Source of the DNA: Streptomyces flavofungini
GTDB lineage: Bacteria; Actinomycetota; Actinomycetes; Streptomycetales; Streptomycetaceae
NCBI RefSeq assembly: GCF_030388665.1
Contig: NZ_CP128846.1
Span: forward strand, 7,846,001-7,910,000
Direction: 5' to 3'
DNA: 64,000 bases
Notes under the pieces: model-generated
Seen by the model: only the letters and a program-made list of their open reading frames with translations
What the model was told of the DNA's origin: nothing
Databases searched by the model: none
Shown: in pieces, positions 27,124 through 36,232 of the stretch
Layout: each line of letters opens with the position of its first letter
Numbering within the stretch: position 1 is the first letter of the stretch
Program-made: the position numbers and the translations under genes

Positions 27124-28440
27124 GTGGCCACCGCAGCCGAAGCAGTCGCCATGCGACGCGCCGTCGCGCTCGCCGCACGCGGACTCGGGTTCACGAGCCC
27201 CAACCCCGTCGTCGGCTGCGTCGTCCTCGACGCCACCGGCGACAGCGTCGGCGAGGGCTACCACCAGCGCGCGGGCGGACCGCACGCCGAAGTGCACGCC
27301 CTGCGCGCGGCCGGCGAGAAGGCCCGCGGCGGCACCGCCGTCGTCACCCTCGAACCCTGCAACCACACCGGCCGCACCGGCCCCTGCGCCCAGGCCCTCC
27401 TCGACGCCGGGATCGCCCGCGTCGTGTACGCCGTCGCCGACCCCACCCCCGACGCGACCGGCGGCGCCGCCACCCTCCGCGCGGCCGGCGTCGACGTCGA
27501 GTCCGGCCTGCTCGCCGAGGAGGCCCAGACGGTCAACGCCGCCTGGCTCACCTCGGTCCGCACCGGCCGCCCCCACGTCACCTGGAAGTACGCGGCCACG
27601 CTCGACGGCCGCGTCGCCGCCGCCGACGGCACCAGCCGCTGGATCAGCTCGGCCGAGTCCCGCGCCGACGTGCACCGCCTGCGCGCCGAGTGCGACGCCG
27701 TCGTCGTCGGCTCCGGCACCCAGCGCGCCGACGACCCGCACCTCGCGGTGCGCGGCCCCCTCCTGACGGACGGGGCCGCCCAGCCGCTACGGGTCGTCGT
27801 CGACACCCACGGCACCGCCGTGCGGCCCGGCGCCCGGGTCCTCGACGACGCGGCGCCCACGCTGGTGGCCGTCGCGGAGGGCGTGGAGCCGCTGCCCGGC
27901 GTGGAGACGGTGCACCTGCCCTACGCCGACGAGCACGCGGACGCCGACCACCTTCCGTACGTCGAGCGGGTCCCGCGCGCGGCCGGGAACGGAGCGGTCG
28001 CACCGCCGCCGTCCGGACGACCGGACGCCGACGACGAGGAGGGCCGCCTCGAACACCGCTTCACCGCGAGCGGCGGCGCCTACCGCGCCCAGCGCCCGGA
28101 CGCCCCGGCCACGCGCCCCGGGCAGTCCGGCACCCCGGGCACCCCGGGAGGCCTCGACATCGACGCGCTGCTCGCCGAACTGCACGCCCGCGGCGTGCGA
28201 TCCGTACTCCTCGAAGGCGGGCCGACGCTCGCCGGTGCCTTCGTGGCCGCCGGTGCCGTCGACCGCGTCATCGGCTATCTCGCGCCCACGCTGCTCGGCG
28301 CGGGCCCCGCCGCCCTCACCGGCGGCGGAATCACCACCCTCACCGAGGCGTTGCGCCTCGACGTGCGCGAGTGCGTCGCGCTCGGACCCGATCTGCGTAT
28401 CACCGCGACCGTCGCGGGCCCCGGAACGAAGGAGCACTGA
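27124..28440 (+). CDS. ribD: Bifunctional riboflavin deaminase/reductase RibD
   Basis: A 438-residue fusion. The N-terminal diaminohydroxyphosphoribosylaminopyrimidine deaminase has zinc ligands in PHAEVHAL and EPCNHTGRTGPC. The C-terminal 5-amino-6-(5-phosphoribosylamino)uracil reductase has TWKYAATLDGRVAAADGTSR, VVGSGTQRADDPHL and LLEGGPTLAGAFV. It carries a long low-complexity Pro/Gly/Ala insertion (about residues 275-345) in the reductase, unusual for RibD. The GTG start follows AGGAGG by five bases. It is the first gene of the rib operon under the FMN riboswitch, and its stop abuts the ribE start. Confidence 0.95.
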   Translation: MATAAEAVAMRRAVALAARGLGFTSPNPVVGCVVLDATGDSVGEGYHQRAGGPHAEVHALRAAGEKARGGTAVVTLEPCNHTGRTGPCAQALLDAGIARVVYAVADPTPDATGGAATLRAAGVDVESGLLAEEAQTVNAAWLTSVRTGRPHVTWKYAATLDGRVAAADGTSRWISSAESRADVHRLRAECDAVVVGSGTQRADDPHLAVRGPLLTDGAAQPLRVVVDTHGTAVRPGARVLDDAAPTLVAVAEGVEPLPGVETVHLPYADEHADADHLPYVERVPRAAGNGAVAPPPSGRPDADDEEGRLEHRFTASGGAYRAQRPDAPATRPGQSGTPGTPGGLDIDALLAELHARGVRSVLLEGGPTLAGAFVAAGAVDRVIGYLAPTLLGAGPAALTGGGITTLTEALRLDVRECVALGPDLRITATVAGPGTKEH

Positions 28441-29094
28441 GTGTTCACCGGAATCGTCGAAGAGCTGGGCGAAGTCACCGCCGTGGAGAACCTGGGCGAC
28501 GCGTCCCGCTTCCGGCTGCGCGGCCCCGTCGTCACCGACGGCGCGAAGCACGGCGACTCCATCGCCGTCAACGGCGTGTGTCTGACGGTCGTCGAGCACG
28601 AGGCCGACGAGTTCACCGCCGACGTGATGGCCGAGACGCTCGACCGCTCCAGCCTCGGTGCCCTCGCCCCCGGCTCGAAGGTCAACCTGGAGCGCCCGAC
28701 CGCCGTCGGCGCCCGCCTGGGCGGCCACATCGTGCAGGGCCACGTCGACGGCACGGGCACCATCGTCGACCGCAAGCCCTCCGACAACTGGGAGATCGTC
28801 ACGATCTCCCTGCCCGACGGGCTCGCCCGCTACGTCGTCGAGAAGGGCTCCATCACCGTCGACGGCGTCAGCCTGACCGTCGTCGACGCCGGTGCCGACC
28901 ACTTCACCATCAGCCTGATCCCGACGACCCTCGCCCTGACCACGCTCGGCATCAAACAGCCCGGCGACCCGGTCAACCTCGAGGTCGACGTGATCGCCAA
29001 GTACGTCGAGCGGCTGCTCGCCGCCGGTGCCGTGACGCCCGCGTGGGCCACGGCCGCCGAGACCGGCGCACCGGATCCGGAGGCAGCGAAGTGA
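28441..29094 (+). CDS. ribE: Riboflavin synthase, alpha chain
   Basis: A 217-residue lumazine-binding protein with two tandem barrels: [12 protein letters not shown] with NGVCLTVV in the first, and [16 protein letters not shown] with VDGVSLTVV in the second. It dismutates two 6,7-dimethyl-8-ribityllumazine molecules to riboflavin. The GTG start begins immediately after the ribD stop, and its own TGA overlaps the next start (GTGA at 29091-29094). Confidence 0.96.
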   Translation: MFTGIVEELGEVTAVENLGDASRFRLRGPVVTDGAKHGDSIAVNGVCLTVVEHEADEFTADVMAETLDRSSLGALAPGSKVNLERPTAVGARLGGHIVQGHVDGTGTIVDRKPSDNWEIVTISLPDGLARYVVEKGSITVDGVSLTVVDAGADHFTISLIPTTLALTTLGIKQPGDPVNLEVDVIAKYVERLLAAGAVTPAWATAAETGAPDPEAAK

Positions 29095-29753
29095 GCACGT
29101 TCGACTGGCTGAACTCCGAGGCCTTCACCGCCTTCGGCCAGCACATCATGTGGTCCGACATGGTCGGCAACAGCATCGGCCTGATCGCCCTCGCCCTCGG
29201 CTGGCGCCGCTCCGTCTGGACCTGGCCCGCCCAGTTCCTGTCCGGCGTCGTCCTCGTCGCCGCGTACGCCTCCGCGCAGCTCTCCGGCGGCGTCGGCAAG
29301 CAGCTCCTCGTCATCGGCGTCGCCCTGTGGGGCTGGCGGCAGTGGACGCGGGGCAGCCGCGCCGCGCAGGACGGCTCCATCGCCGTGCGCTTCGCCACCT
29401 GGAAGGAGCGCGGCGTCCTGCTCGCCGGCACCGCCGTCGGCACCCTCGCCGTCGGCGCGCTCTTCACCGCCGTGCCCGACCTGTCCTGGAACCCCTGGCC
29501 CGACGCCTACATCTTCGTCGGCACGCTCGCCGCGATGGTGGCCCAGGCCCGCGGCCTGGTCGAGTTCTGGTTCGCCTGGCTGCTCGTCGACATCGTCGGC
29601 GTCCCCCTCGCCTTCTCCAGCGGACTCGCCTTCTCCGGGTTCGTGTACGTCGTCTACCTCGCCCTCGTCCTGTGGGGCCTGCGCGACTGGTGGCTGCGCT
29701 CCCGGCAGCCCGCCACCCAGCAGCGGCCCGCTCTGGAAGGAGCCCCGGCATGA
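29091..29753 (+). CDS. ribM: RibM-type riboflavin transporter (PnuC family)
   Basis: A 220-residue PnuC-like membrane protein with about six to seven helices ([56 protein letters not shown]). PnuC proteins carry vitamin-type ligands through a Trp-rich centre. Inside a riboflavin operon this is the layout of ribM of Streptomyces davaonensis, shown to be a riboflavin and roseoflavin facilitator. It overlaps ribE by four bases (GTGA) and ribBA by four bases (ATGA). Confidence 0.88.
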   Translation: MSTFDWLNSEAFTAFGQHIMWSDMVGNSIGLIALALGWRRSVWTWPAQFLSGVVLVAAYASAQLSGGVGKQLLVIGVALWGWRQWTRGSRAAQDGSIAVRFATWKERGVLLAGTAVGTLAVGALFTAVPDLSWNPWPDAYIFVGTLAAMVAQARGLVEFWFAWLLVDIVGVPLAFSSGLAFSGFVYVVYLALVLWGLRDWWLRSRQPATQQRPALEGAPA

Positions 29754-31093
29754 CCGCTCAGCCCACTCCCAGGCCCGTGGACAAGGAGCCGTCGCCCGCG
29801 GGCCCGGCCTCCGCTCCGGCAGGCCGCACCGAGGACCTCGCCCTCGACCTCTCCCTCGACCCGGTGGAGATGGCCATCCGCGACATCGCGGCAGGACGCC
29901 CGGTCGTGGTCGTCGACGACGAGGACCGCGAGAACGAGGGCGACCTCGTCATCGCCGCCGAGAAGGCCACCCCCGAGATCGTCGCCTTCATGATGAGCGA
30001 GTGCCGCGGCCTGATCTGCGCGCCCATGGAGAGCGACGAGCTCGAACGCCTGCACCTGCCGCAGATGGTCGAGAACAACACCGAGTCGATGAGCACGGCC
30101 TTCACCGTCTCCGTCGACGCGAGCGGCGCGCACGGCGTCACCACCGGCATCTCCGCCGCCGACCGCGCCACCACCCTCCAGCTCCTCGCGAGCGGCAGGG
30201 CCGAAGCGAGCGACTTCGTCCGGCCCGGCCACATCTTCCCGCTGCGCGCCAAGGCGGGCGGCGTCCTCGTGCGCGACGGCCACACCGAGGCCGCCGTCGA
30301 CCTCGCCCGGCTCGCGGGGCTGCGGCCCGCCGGGGCCATCGTCGAGATCGCGGGTGAGGACGGCCGGATGCTGCGGCTGCCCGAACTGGTGCCGTTCGCC
30401 CGCAGGCACGGCCTGACGATCATCTCCATCGAGGACCTGATCGCCTACCGCCGCACCGCCGAGCCCACCGTCCGCCGCGAGGCCGAGGTCCGACTGCCCA
30501 CGTCCTACGGCGAGTTCACGGCGTACGGCTACCGCTCCACCGTCGACGGCGTCGAGCACGTGGCGCTCGTCCACGGCGACATCGCCACCGGCGAGGACGT
30601 CCTCGTGCGCATCCACTCCGAGTGCCTGACCGGCGACGTCTTCCACTCCCTGCGCTGCGACTGCGGGCCCCAGCTCGAGGAGTCCATGCGTCGGGTCACC
30701 GACGCCGGGCGCGGTGTCGTCGTCTATCTGCGTGGCCACGAGGGGCGCGGGATCGGACTGCTGTCCAAGCTGCGCGCCTACGAACTCCAGGAGCGCGGCA
30801 GCGACACCCTGGACGCCAACCTCGAACTCGGCCTGCCCGCCGACGCCCGCGACTACGGCGCCGGCGCCCAGATCCTGGAGGACCTCGGCGTCCGCAGCCT
30901 GCGGCTCCTCACCAACAACCCGGACAAGGTCGACGCCCTCGCCCGGCACGGCCTGAAGGTCACCGCGCGCGAGCCCATGCCGGTCACCGTCGGCGAGCAC
31001 AATCTGCGCTACCTGCGCACGAAGCGCGACCGCATGGGACACGACCTGCCCTGGCTGGACACCCCGGAGATGTCCGCCTGCGGCAACCAGTAG
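29750..31093 (+). CDS. ribBA: Bifunctional DHBP synthase / GTP cyclohydrolase II
   Basis: A 447-residue fusion. The RibB half (to about residue 235) makes 3,4-dihydroxy-2-butanone 4-phosphate from ribulose 5-phosphate: [57 protein letters not shown]. The RibA half opens GTP: zinc cysteines in [33 protein letters not shown] and LLTNNPDKV. It supplies both precursors of lumazine. The ATG overlaps the ribM stop. Poly-Pro/Ala residues 1-30 are a non-conserved extension. Confidence 0.96.
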   Translation: MTAQPTPRPVDKEPSPAGPASAPAGRTEDLALDLSLDPVEMAIRDIAAGRPVVVVDDEDRENEGDLVIAAEKATPEIVAFMMSECRGLICAPMESDELERLHLPQMVENNTESMSTAFTVSVDASGAHGVTTGISAADRATTLQLLASGRAEASDFVRPGHIFPLRAKAGGVLVRDGHTEAAVDLARLAGLRPAGAIVEIAGEDGRMLRLPELVPFARRHGLTIISIEDLIAYRRTAEPTVRREAEVRLPTSYGEFTAYGYRSTVDGVEHVALVHGDIATGEDVLVRIHSECLTGDVFHSLRCDCGPQLEESMRRVTDAGRGVVVYLRGHEGRGIGLLSKLRAYELQERGSDTLDANLELGLPADARDYGAGAQILEDLGVRSLRLLTNNPDKVDALARHGLKVTAREPMPVTVGEHNLRYLRTKRDRMGHDLPWLDTPEMSACGNQ

Positions 31094-31138
31094 CACAAGC
31101 CATCCGAACAAGCCCCGACACACCCCGAGGAGAAGCGC

Positions 31139-31645
31139 GTGAGCGGCAAGGGTGCCCCCGAACTGAGCGTGAAGAACTGTGGCGACCTGCGCGTCGCCGT
31201 CGTCGCCGCCCTGTGGCACGAGCGGGTCATGGACGGCCTCGTCGACGGCGCGCTTCGCGCCCTGCACGACCTCGGCATCGACGAGCCGACGCTCCTGCGC
31301 GTGCCCGGCAGCTACGAGCTGCCCGTCGTCGCCAAGGCCCTCGCGGGCCGCGGCTACGACGCGATCGTCGCGCTCGGAGTCGTCATCCGCGGCGGCACCC
31401 CGCACTTCGAGTACGTCTGCCAGGGCGTCACCCAGGGCCTCACCCAGGTGTCCGTCGACACCGGCGTGCCCATCGGCTTCGGCGTGCTCACCTGCGACAC
31501 CGAGGAGCAGGCCCTCGACCGCGCGGGCATCGAGGGCTCGAACGAGGACAAGGGCCACGAAGCGGTCACCGCCGCGGTGGCCACGGCGGCCACGCTCCGC
31601 ACGATCTCCGAACCCTGGCGGCAGGGCAGGGGCGCGGGCGCGTAG
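31139..31645 (+). CDS. ribH: 6,7-Dimethyl-8-ribityllumazine synthase
   Basis: A 168-residue lumazine synthase: [18 protein letters not shown], the [14 protein letters not shown] motif, [17 protein letters not shown] with the catalytic His, and [15 protein letters not shown]. It condenses the RibBA and RibD products into lumazine, probably as an icosahedral or pentameric shell. The GTG start lies 45 bases after ribBA with GAGGAG upstream. Only 13 bases separate it from hisE, so read-through into the histidine genes is likely. Confidence 0.95.
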   Translation: MSGKGAPELSVKNCGDLRVAVVAALWHERVMDGLVDGALRALHDLGIDEPTLLRVPGSYELPVVAKALAGRGYDAIVALGVVIRGGTPHFEYVCQGVTQGLTQVSVDTGVPIGFGVLTCDTEEQALDRAGIEGSNEDKGHEAVTAAVATAATLRTISEPWRQGRGAGA

Positions 31646-31658
31646 AGTGAACGACATC

Positions 31659-31931
31659 ATGTCCAAGAAGACTTTCGAGGAGCTCTTCACCGAGCTCCAG
31701 CACAAGGCCGCCAACGGTGACCCCGCCACCTCCCGCACCGCGGAGCTGGTGGACAAGGGCGTCCATGCCATCGGCAAGAAGGTCGTCGAGGAGGCCGCCG
31801 AGGTGTGGATGGCCGCCGAGTACGAGGGCAAGGAAGCCGCCGCCGAGGAGATCTCCCAGCTCCTGTACCACGTCCAGGTGATGATGGTCGCCCGCGGCAT
31901 CTCCCTCAACGACGTGTACGCCCATCTCTAG
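31659..31931 (+). CDS. hisE: Phosphoribosyl-ATP pyrophosphatase
   Basis: A 90-residue all-helical MazG-like HisE. Key residues are in [20 protein letters not shown] and [18 protein letters not shown], the metal-binding EExxE/ExxD pattern. It hydrolyses phosphoribosyl-ATP to phosphoribosyl-AMP, step 2 of histidine synthesis. It starts at ATG 31659; an in-frame GTG lies four codons upstream, and no strong ribosome site is seen, suggesting coupling to ribH. Confidence 0.94.
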   Translation: MSKKTFEELFTELQHKAANGDPATSRTAELVDKGVHAIGKKVVEEAAEVWMAAEYEGKEAAAEEISQLLYHVQVMMVARGISLNDVYAHL

Positions 31932-31972
31932 AGCGTCCGCCCGCCCCGCCGAAGTCGCCCCACAGGCAAGCC

Positions 31973-32002
31973 GTCACTCCTCACGCAGTCACTCCTCACG
32001 CA
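31973..32002 (+). repeat. Exact tandem 15-bp duplication in hisG leader
   Basis: GTCACTCCTCACGCA occurs twice without a gap (31973-31987 and 31988-32002), ending right at the hisG ribosome site AAAGGA. Each copy holds TCCT, complementary to AGGA of that site. Confidence 0.8.
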
Positions 32003-32017
32003 AAGGAATCCGACCTC

Positions 32018-32866
32018 ATGCTGCGCATCGCCGTTCCCAACAAGGGTTCACTGTCCGGACCTGCGTCGGCGATGCTCCATGAGGCCGGATACCAGCAGCG
32101 CAAGGAGTCCAAGGAACTCGTCCTCGTCGACCCCGAGAACGAGGTCGAGTTCTTCTACCTGCGCCCGCGCGACATCGCCATCTACGTCTCCTCCGGCAAG
32201 CTCGACATCGGCATCACCGGACGCGACCTCCTGATCGACTCCGGCGCCAACGCCGAGGAGATCCTGCCACTCGGCTTCGCCCGCTCCACCTTCCGCTTCG
32301 CCGCCAAGCCCGGCACCGCCCAGGGCATCGACGAACTGGCCGGACGCACCGTCGCCACCTCCTACGAGGGCATCGTCGCCAAGCACCTCGCCGACAGCGG
32401 CGTCGACGCCTCCGTCATCCACCTCGACGGCGCCGTGGAGACCGCCATCGAGCTGGGCGTCGCGCAGGTCATCGCGGACGTCGTCGAGACCGGCACCAGC
32501 CTGCGCAACGCGGGCCTCGAGGTCTTCGGCGAGCCGATCATGAAGTCCGAGGCCGTCGTCATCCGGCGCACCGGAGCCGCCGCCGACGACCCCAAGGTGC
32601 AGCAGTTCCTGCGCCGCCTCCAGGGCGTCCTGGTCGCCCGGACGTACGTGATGATGGACTACGACTGCCGCGCCGAACACCTCGAGCAGGCCGTGGCGCT
32701 CACCCCGGGCCTGGAGTCGCCGACCATCTCCCCGCTGCACAACGAGGGCTGGGTCGCGGTCCGCTCCATGGTCCCCACCAAGGACGCGCAGCGGGTCATG
32801 GACGACCTGTACGCCATCGGAGCGCGCGCCATCCTGACCACGGCCATCCACGCCTGCCGCCTGTGA
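32018..32866 (+). CDS. hisG: ATP phosphoribosyltransferase, long form
   Basis: A 282-residue HisG of the long, self-regulating type: an N-terminal bilobed catalytic part (MLRIAVPNKGSLSGPA, DIGITGRDLLIDSG, DVVETGTSLRNAGL as the PRPP loop) and a C-terminal ~75-residue ACT-like histidine-feedback domain (GLESPTISPLHNEGWVAVRS). It catalyses the first step of histidine synthesis from ATP and PRPP. An 86-base gap with a tandem 15-base repeat separates it from hisE. Its TGA overlaps the next gene's GTG. Confidence 0.96.
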   Translation: MLRIAVPNKGSLSGPASAMLHEAGYQQRKESKELVLVDPENEVEFFYLRPRDIAIYVSSGKLDIGITGRDLLIDSGANAEEILPLGFARSTFRFAAKPGTAQGIDELAGRTVATSYEGIVAKHLADSGVDASVIHLDGAVETAIELGVAQVIADVVETGTSLRNAGLEVFGEPIMKSEAVVIRRTGAAADDPKVQQFLRRLQGVLVARTYVMMDYDCRAEHLEQAVALTPGLESPTISPLHNEGWVAVRSMVPTKDAQRVMDDLYAIGARAILTTAIHACRL

Positions 32867-33366
32867 CCGCGCCGGAACCCACCACCATGTCTGCGACGTC
32901 TGCCATGTCCGACCGGTCCGACCGGCCCTCGGCAACCGCCCTGCCCGTCACGTTCCGGCCCGCCCGCACCCGGGCGGTGCTGCTCACCGCCGGGGCCGCG
33001 GTCTTCGCGGCGCTCGTCGTGATCTCCGTGCTGCTGCCCAACCTCAGCCCGGGGGAGCGGACCAGCTTCGTCTTCACCGGCGCGCTGCTGCTCGGCGTGC
33101 TCGTCCTGCTGAGCAGGCCCAAGGTGGTCGCCGACGAGACGGGCGTGACCGTCGTCAACATCGCCACCAGCCGCCGCCTGGAGTGGGCCGAGATCGTCCG
33201 GGTCAATCTGCGCCCCGGCGACCCCTGGGTGTTCCTCGACCTGACCGACGGCACCAGCCTGCCCGCCCTCGGCATCCAGCCGGGCATCGCCAAGCAGCGC
33301 GCCGTCAGCGACGCCCGCGCGCTGCGGGCCCTGGTCGAGGCGCGCTCCGGCAGCGAGACCGGCTGA
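32863..33366 (+). CDS. PH-domain membrane protein
   Basis: A 167-residue protein. A disordered N terminus precedes two membrane segments (AVLLTAGAAVFAALVVISVLL and SFVFTGALLLGVLVLL). A cytoplasmic bacterial PH-like domain follows (VVADETGVTVVNIATSRRLE, WAEIVRVNLRPGDPWVFLDL). Function is unknown. It starts at a GTG overlapping the hisG stop by four bases and so belongs to the rib-his unit. Confidence 0.82.
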   Translation: MTAPEPTTMSATSAMSDRSDRPSATALPVTFRPARTRAVLLTAGAAVFAALVVISVLLPNLSPGERTSFVFTGALLLGVLVLLSRPKVVADETGVTVVNIATSRRLEWAEIVRVNLRPGDPWVFLDLTDGTSLPALGIQPGIAKQRAVSDARALRALVEARSGSETG

Positions 33367-33427
33367 AGGACCCCGACCGGGGAATCCCCCAAGGGCCGGA
33401 ATCCGGGAGGACTCGGGGGATCCCGAA

Positions 33428-33632
33428 CTGACGCGCCGACGCCTGTCTTGATTAATCTGGATGCGGGGCGGACACCACGTGCCGCCCCGCCCCGGACGGC
33501 CGGCGCGGCCGGCACGGGGCTCCTGCTAACCGAGGAGTGACCCTCTCCGGCGATGGACGGATCGTCCTGTAGTACCTGCGCCGCCCCCTCCCGACATCCG
33601 GGGACCCGAGCACCGGGCGAGGCGGCGGCATC
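33428..33632 (+). promoter_or_regulatory. Promoter and structured leader of the CorC/CNNM pair
   Basis: The 266-base gap holds a promoter candidate CTGACG (33428-33433), 19 bases, TAATCT (33453-33458). Its leader of roughly 165 nucleotides has several perfect hairpins: GCGGGGCGG (33463-33471) with CCGCCCCGC (33482-33490), CTCCT (33520-33524) with AGGAG (33533-33537), and GGAC with GTCC around 33555-33567. No terminator tail was seen. It does not fit a riboswitch class I can name; the downstream divalent-cation transporter family makes a metal-sensing RNA possible. Confidence 0.45.
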
Positions 33633-35018
33633 ATGACCATCCCCCTGCTGCTCCTCGGAGCGGCTTTCCTGTTGATCCTCGCCAACGGCTTCTTCGTGGC
33701 CGCCGAGTTCGGCCTCGTCACCGTCGAGCGGCCCGACGCCGAGAAGGCCGCCGCCGACGGCGACCGCCGGGCGCGCACGGTCGTCGGCGCCCTGAAGGAA
33801 CTCTCCTTCCAGCTGTCGGGCACCCAGCTCGGCATCACCATCACCTCGCTCGTCATCGGCATGCTCGCCGAGCCCGCCCTCGCGCGCCTCCTCGCCCGCC
33901 CGCTCACCTCGACGGGCATACCGGAAGGGGCGGTTTCGGGAGTCGCGGTGGCCGTCGGCATGCTCCTGGCCTCCGCGGTGCAGATGGTGATCGGTGAGCT
34001 GGTGCCCAAGAACTGGGCGGTGTCCCGGCCGTTGCAGGTCGCGCGGTTCGTCGCGGGCCCGCAGGCCGCCTTCTCCCGCCTGTTCCGGCCGGTCATCGCC
34101 GGGCTCAACTCCGTCGCGAACCGCCTGGTGCGGTCCCTCGGGGTCGAGCCCGCCGAGGAGCTCGCCTCCGCCCGCACCCCCGGTGAACTGGTCTCCCTCG
34201 CCCGGCACTCGGCCCGCGCCGGAGCCCTTGAGCAGGACACCGCCGACCTGTTCGTGCGCACACTCTCGCTCGGCGAACTCACCGCGCAGCACGTGATGAC
34301 GCCCCGCGTGAAGGTCAGCGCCCTGCAGTCGTCCGCCACCGCCGAGGACGTGGTCAACCTGACCCGCGCCACCGGCCTGTCCCGCTTCCCGGTCTACCGG
34401 GAGCGGATCGACGAGGTCATCGGCATGGTCCACCTCAAGGACGCCCTCGCGGTCCCCGCGCACGAGCGGCTGCGCGCCCCCGTCGGCCGGATCGCCAAGT
34501 CCCCGCTGCTCGTGCCGGAGACGCTGCCCGTGCAGCCCCTCCTGGAGCGGCTGCGCAGCGAGCAGCCGATAGCGGTGGTCGTCGACGAGTACGGCGGCAC
34601 GGCCGGTGTGGTCACGCTGGAGGACATCGTCGAGGAACTCGTCGGCGAGGTCCGCGACGAGCACGACCACCAGGACGGCCTGCCCGACCTCGCGGCCGCA
34701 CCGGCCGAGGACGGCAGACCCGCCTGGGACGCCGACGGCGGCTGCCGCGTCGACACCCTGCGGCGCATAGGAATCGACATCCCCGAGGGGCCGTACGAGA
34801 CCGTGGCCGGACTGGTCGCCGATCTGCTCGGCCGCATCCCAGCACCCGGCGACCGGGCCGAACTCCCGGGCTGGCGGCTCGCGGTCCGCCAGGTCGGGCA
34901 CTTCCGGGCCGAGCGGGTGCGCCTGGTGCGGACCGGGGACCCGGCCGGGGCGCCCGGCGAGGCGGCCGGCGGGGCCGTGGACCGGGTGGGCGCCCCGGTT
35001 CCGGAGGCCGTCCGATGA
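33633..35018 (+). CDS. CorC/HlyC (CNNM-like) family protein, full length
   Basis: A 461-residue membrane protein. An N-terminal DUF21/CNNM domain of about four membrane helices (LLLGAAFLLILANGFFVAAE, QLGITITSLVIGMLAEPAL, MVIGELVPKNWAV) is followed by a CBS pair (VMTPRVKVSALQ ... VVVDEYGGTAGVVTLEDIVE) and a C-terminal CorC_HlyC domain (GCRVDTLRRIGIDIPEGPYE). Family members are implicated in Mg2+/Co2+ efflux; the hemolysin label is historical. Its stop overlaps the next gene (ATGA), suggesting a heteromeric pair. Confidence 0.92.
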   Translation: MTIPLLLLGAAFLLILANGFFVAAEFGLVTVERPDAEKAAADGDRRARTVVGALKELSFQLSGTQLGITITSLVIGMLAEPALARLLARPLTSTGIPEGAVSGVAVAVGMLLASAVQMVIGELVPKNWAVSRPLQVARFVAGPQAAFSRLFRPVIAGLNSVANRLVRSLGVEPAEELASARTPGELVSLARHSARAGALEQDTADLFVRTLSLGELTAQHVMTPRVKVSALQSSATAEDVVNLTRATGLSRFPVYRERIDEVIGMVHLKDALAVPAHERLRAPVGRIAKSPLLVPETLPVQPLLERLRSEQPIAVVVDEYGGTAGVVTLEDIVEELVGEVRDEHDHQDGLPDLAAAPAEDGRPAWDADGGCRVDTLRRIGIDIPEGPYETVAGLVADLLGRIPAPGDRAELPGWRLAVRQVGHFRAERVRLVRTGDPAGAPGEAAGGAVDRVGAPVPEAVR

Positions 35019-36109
35019 GCGCGCTCCAACTCCTGCTCGCCGTCCTGCTCGTGCTCGCCAACGGCTTCTTCGTGGGGGCCGAGTTCGCGCTCGTGTCCGT
35101 ACGCCGCAGCCAGATCGAGCCGCTGGGGTCCAAGAGGGCCCGCCAGGTCCTGTACGGCCTGGAGCATCTGCCGCAGATGATGGCCGCCGCCCAGTTCGGC
35201 ATCACCGTGTGCTCGTTGACGCTCGGCGCCGTCGCGGAGCCGACCGTGGCGCGGCTGCTCGAACCGCTCTTCCACGCGGTGCGCCTGCCCGAGGGCATGG
35301 CCCACCCCCTCGGCTATGTGATCGCACTCGCCGCCGTCGTCTTCCTGCACCTCGTCATCGGCGAGATGCTCCCGAAGAACCTCGCGATGGCGGCACCCGA
35401 GCGGACCGCGCTCTGGCTCAGCCCCGGCCTGGTCGCGTTCGCGCGCCTGTGCCGGCCGGTCACGGTGACGCTCGGCGCCTGCGCCCGGCTGATCCTGCGG
35501 CTGTTCAAGGTCGAGCCCAAGGACGAGGTGGAGGCGGTCTTCACCAGCGTGCAGCTGGGCCGTCTGGTGGAGGACGCGGGGCAGGCGGGTCTCCTCGACC
35601 CGCGGGCGCAGGAGCGCCTGGAGGACGCCCTGGAGCTGGGGTCACGGCCGGTGACGGACGTCCTGCTCGACCGGGCCTCCCTGGTCACGGTCGGTCCTTC
35701 GGTCACCCCGGCGCAGGTCGTCGAACTCACCGGGCGCACGGGCTACTCCCGGTTCCCGGTCCGTGCGGAGACCGGCGCCTTCATGGGCTATCTGCACGTG
35801 AAGGACGTCCTGGACCTGGAGGACACCGACCGCGCGGTGCCCCAGCACATCTGGCACCGGATGACGGTCCTGCGCGCCGAACTGCCCCTGGACGACGCCT
35901 TGACCGTGATGCGGCACTCCGCGACGCACCTGGCCCAGGTGGCCGACGCGTCCGGCAAGGTGCTCGGCCTGGTCGCCCTGGAGGACGTCCTGGAGCTCCT
36001 GGTCGGCGAGGTCCGTGACCCGGCGCACCGGGTGGCCGTGCCTCCGGCGGCGCACGCGGTGCGGAGCCGGGGCGCGCGGGACGTACGGGGGAAGGAGCTG
36101 GTCGGCTGA
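35015..36109 (+). CDS. CorC/HlyC (CNNM-like) family protein lacking the CorC_HlyC domain
   Basis: A 364-residue paralogue of the upstream gene. It has the DUF21 domain (LLLAVLLVLANGFFVGAEFA, QFGITVCSLTLGAVAEPTV, HLVIGEMLPKNLAMA) and a CBS pair (PVTDVLLDRASLVTVGPSVT ... VLGLVALEDVLELLVGEV). It ends shortly after the CBS domains, so the C-terminal CorC_HlyC domain of its partner is missing. It starts inside the ATGA overlap with the first gene. The pairing of one full and one shortened copy is common in actinobacteria. Confidence 0.92.
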   Translation: MSALQLLLAVLLVLANGFFVGAEFALVSVRRSQIEPLGSKRARQVLYGLEHLPQMMAAAQFGITVCSLTLGAVAEPTVARLLEPLFHAVRLPEGMAHPLGYVIALAAVVFLHLVIGEMLPKNLAMAAPERTALWLSPGLVAFARLCRPVTVTLGACARLILRLFKVEPKDEVEAVFTSVQLGRLVEDAGQAGLLDPRAQERLEDALELGSRPVTDVLLDRASLVTVGPSVTPAQVVELTGRTGYSRFPVRAETGAFMGYLHVKDVLDLEDTDRAVPQHIWHRMTVLRAELPLDDALTVMRHSATHLAQVADASGKVLGLVALEDVLELLVGEVRDPAHRVAVPPAAHAVRSRGARDVRGKELVG

Positions 36110-36110
36110 G

Positions 36111-36177
36111 GCCGGTGGGCCGGTGGGCCGGTGGGCCGGGGCGGCGGGGGAGGGCCGTGCGGCCCCGGCCCACCGGC
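36111..36177. terminator. Terminator with 16-bp stem and 8-bp tandem repeat
   Basis: Three exact copies of GCCGGTGG (36111-36134) lead into a perfect 16-base-pair stem, 36127-36142 with 36162-36177, around a 19-base G-rich loop. It lies between the converging CorC-like and AAA ATPase genes and can serve both. Confidence 0.75.
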
Positions 36178-36232
36178 GTCCCAGGCGGTCGGCTCAGGCG
36201 GCTCGGCGGCGCCCCGCGCCACGGTCGTCGGC

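Noticed and set aside
33463..33632. M-box (Mg2+) riboswitch identity for the CorC leader
   Set aside because: Only a few short words match; the ordered conserved blocks and stems of the M-box are not all present, so I list it only as an unknown leader.
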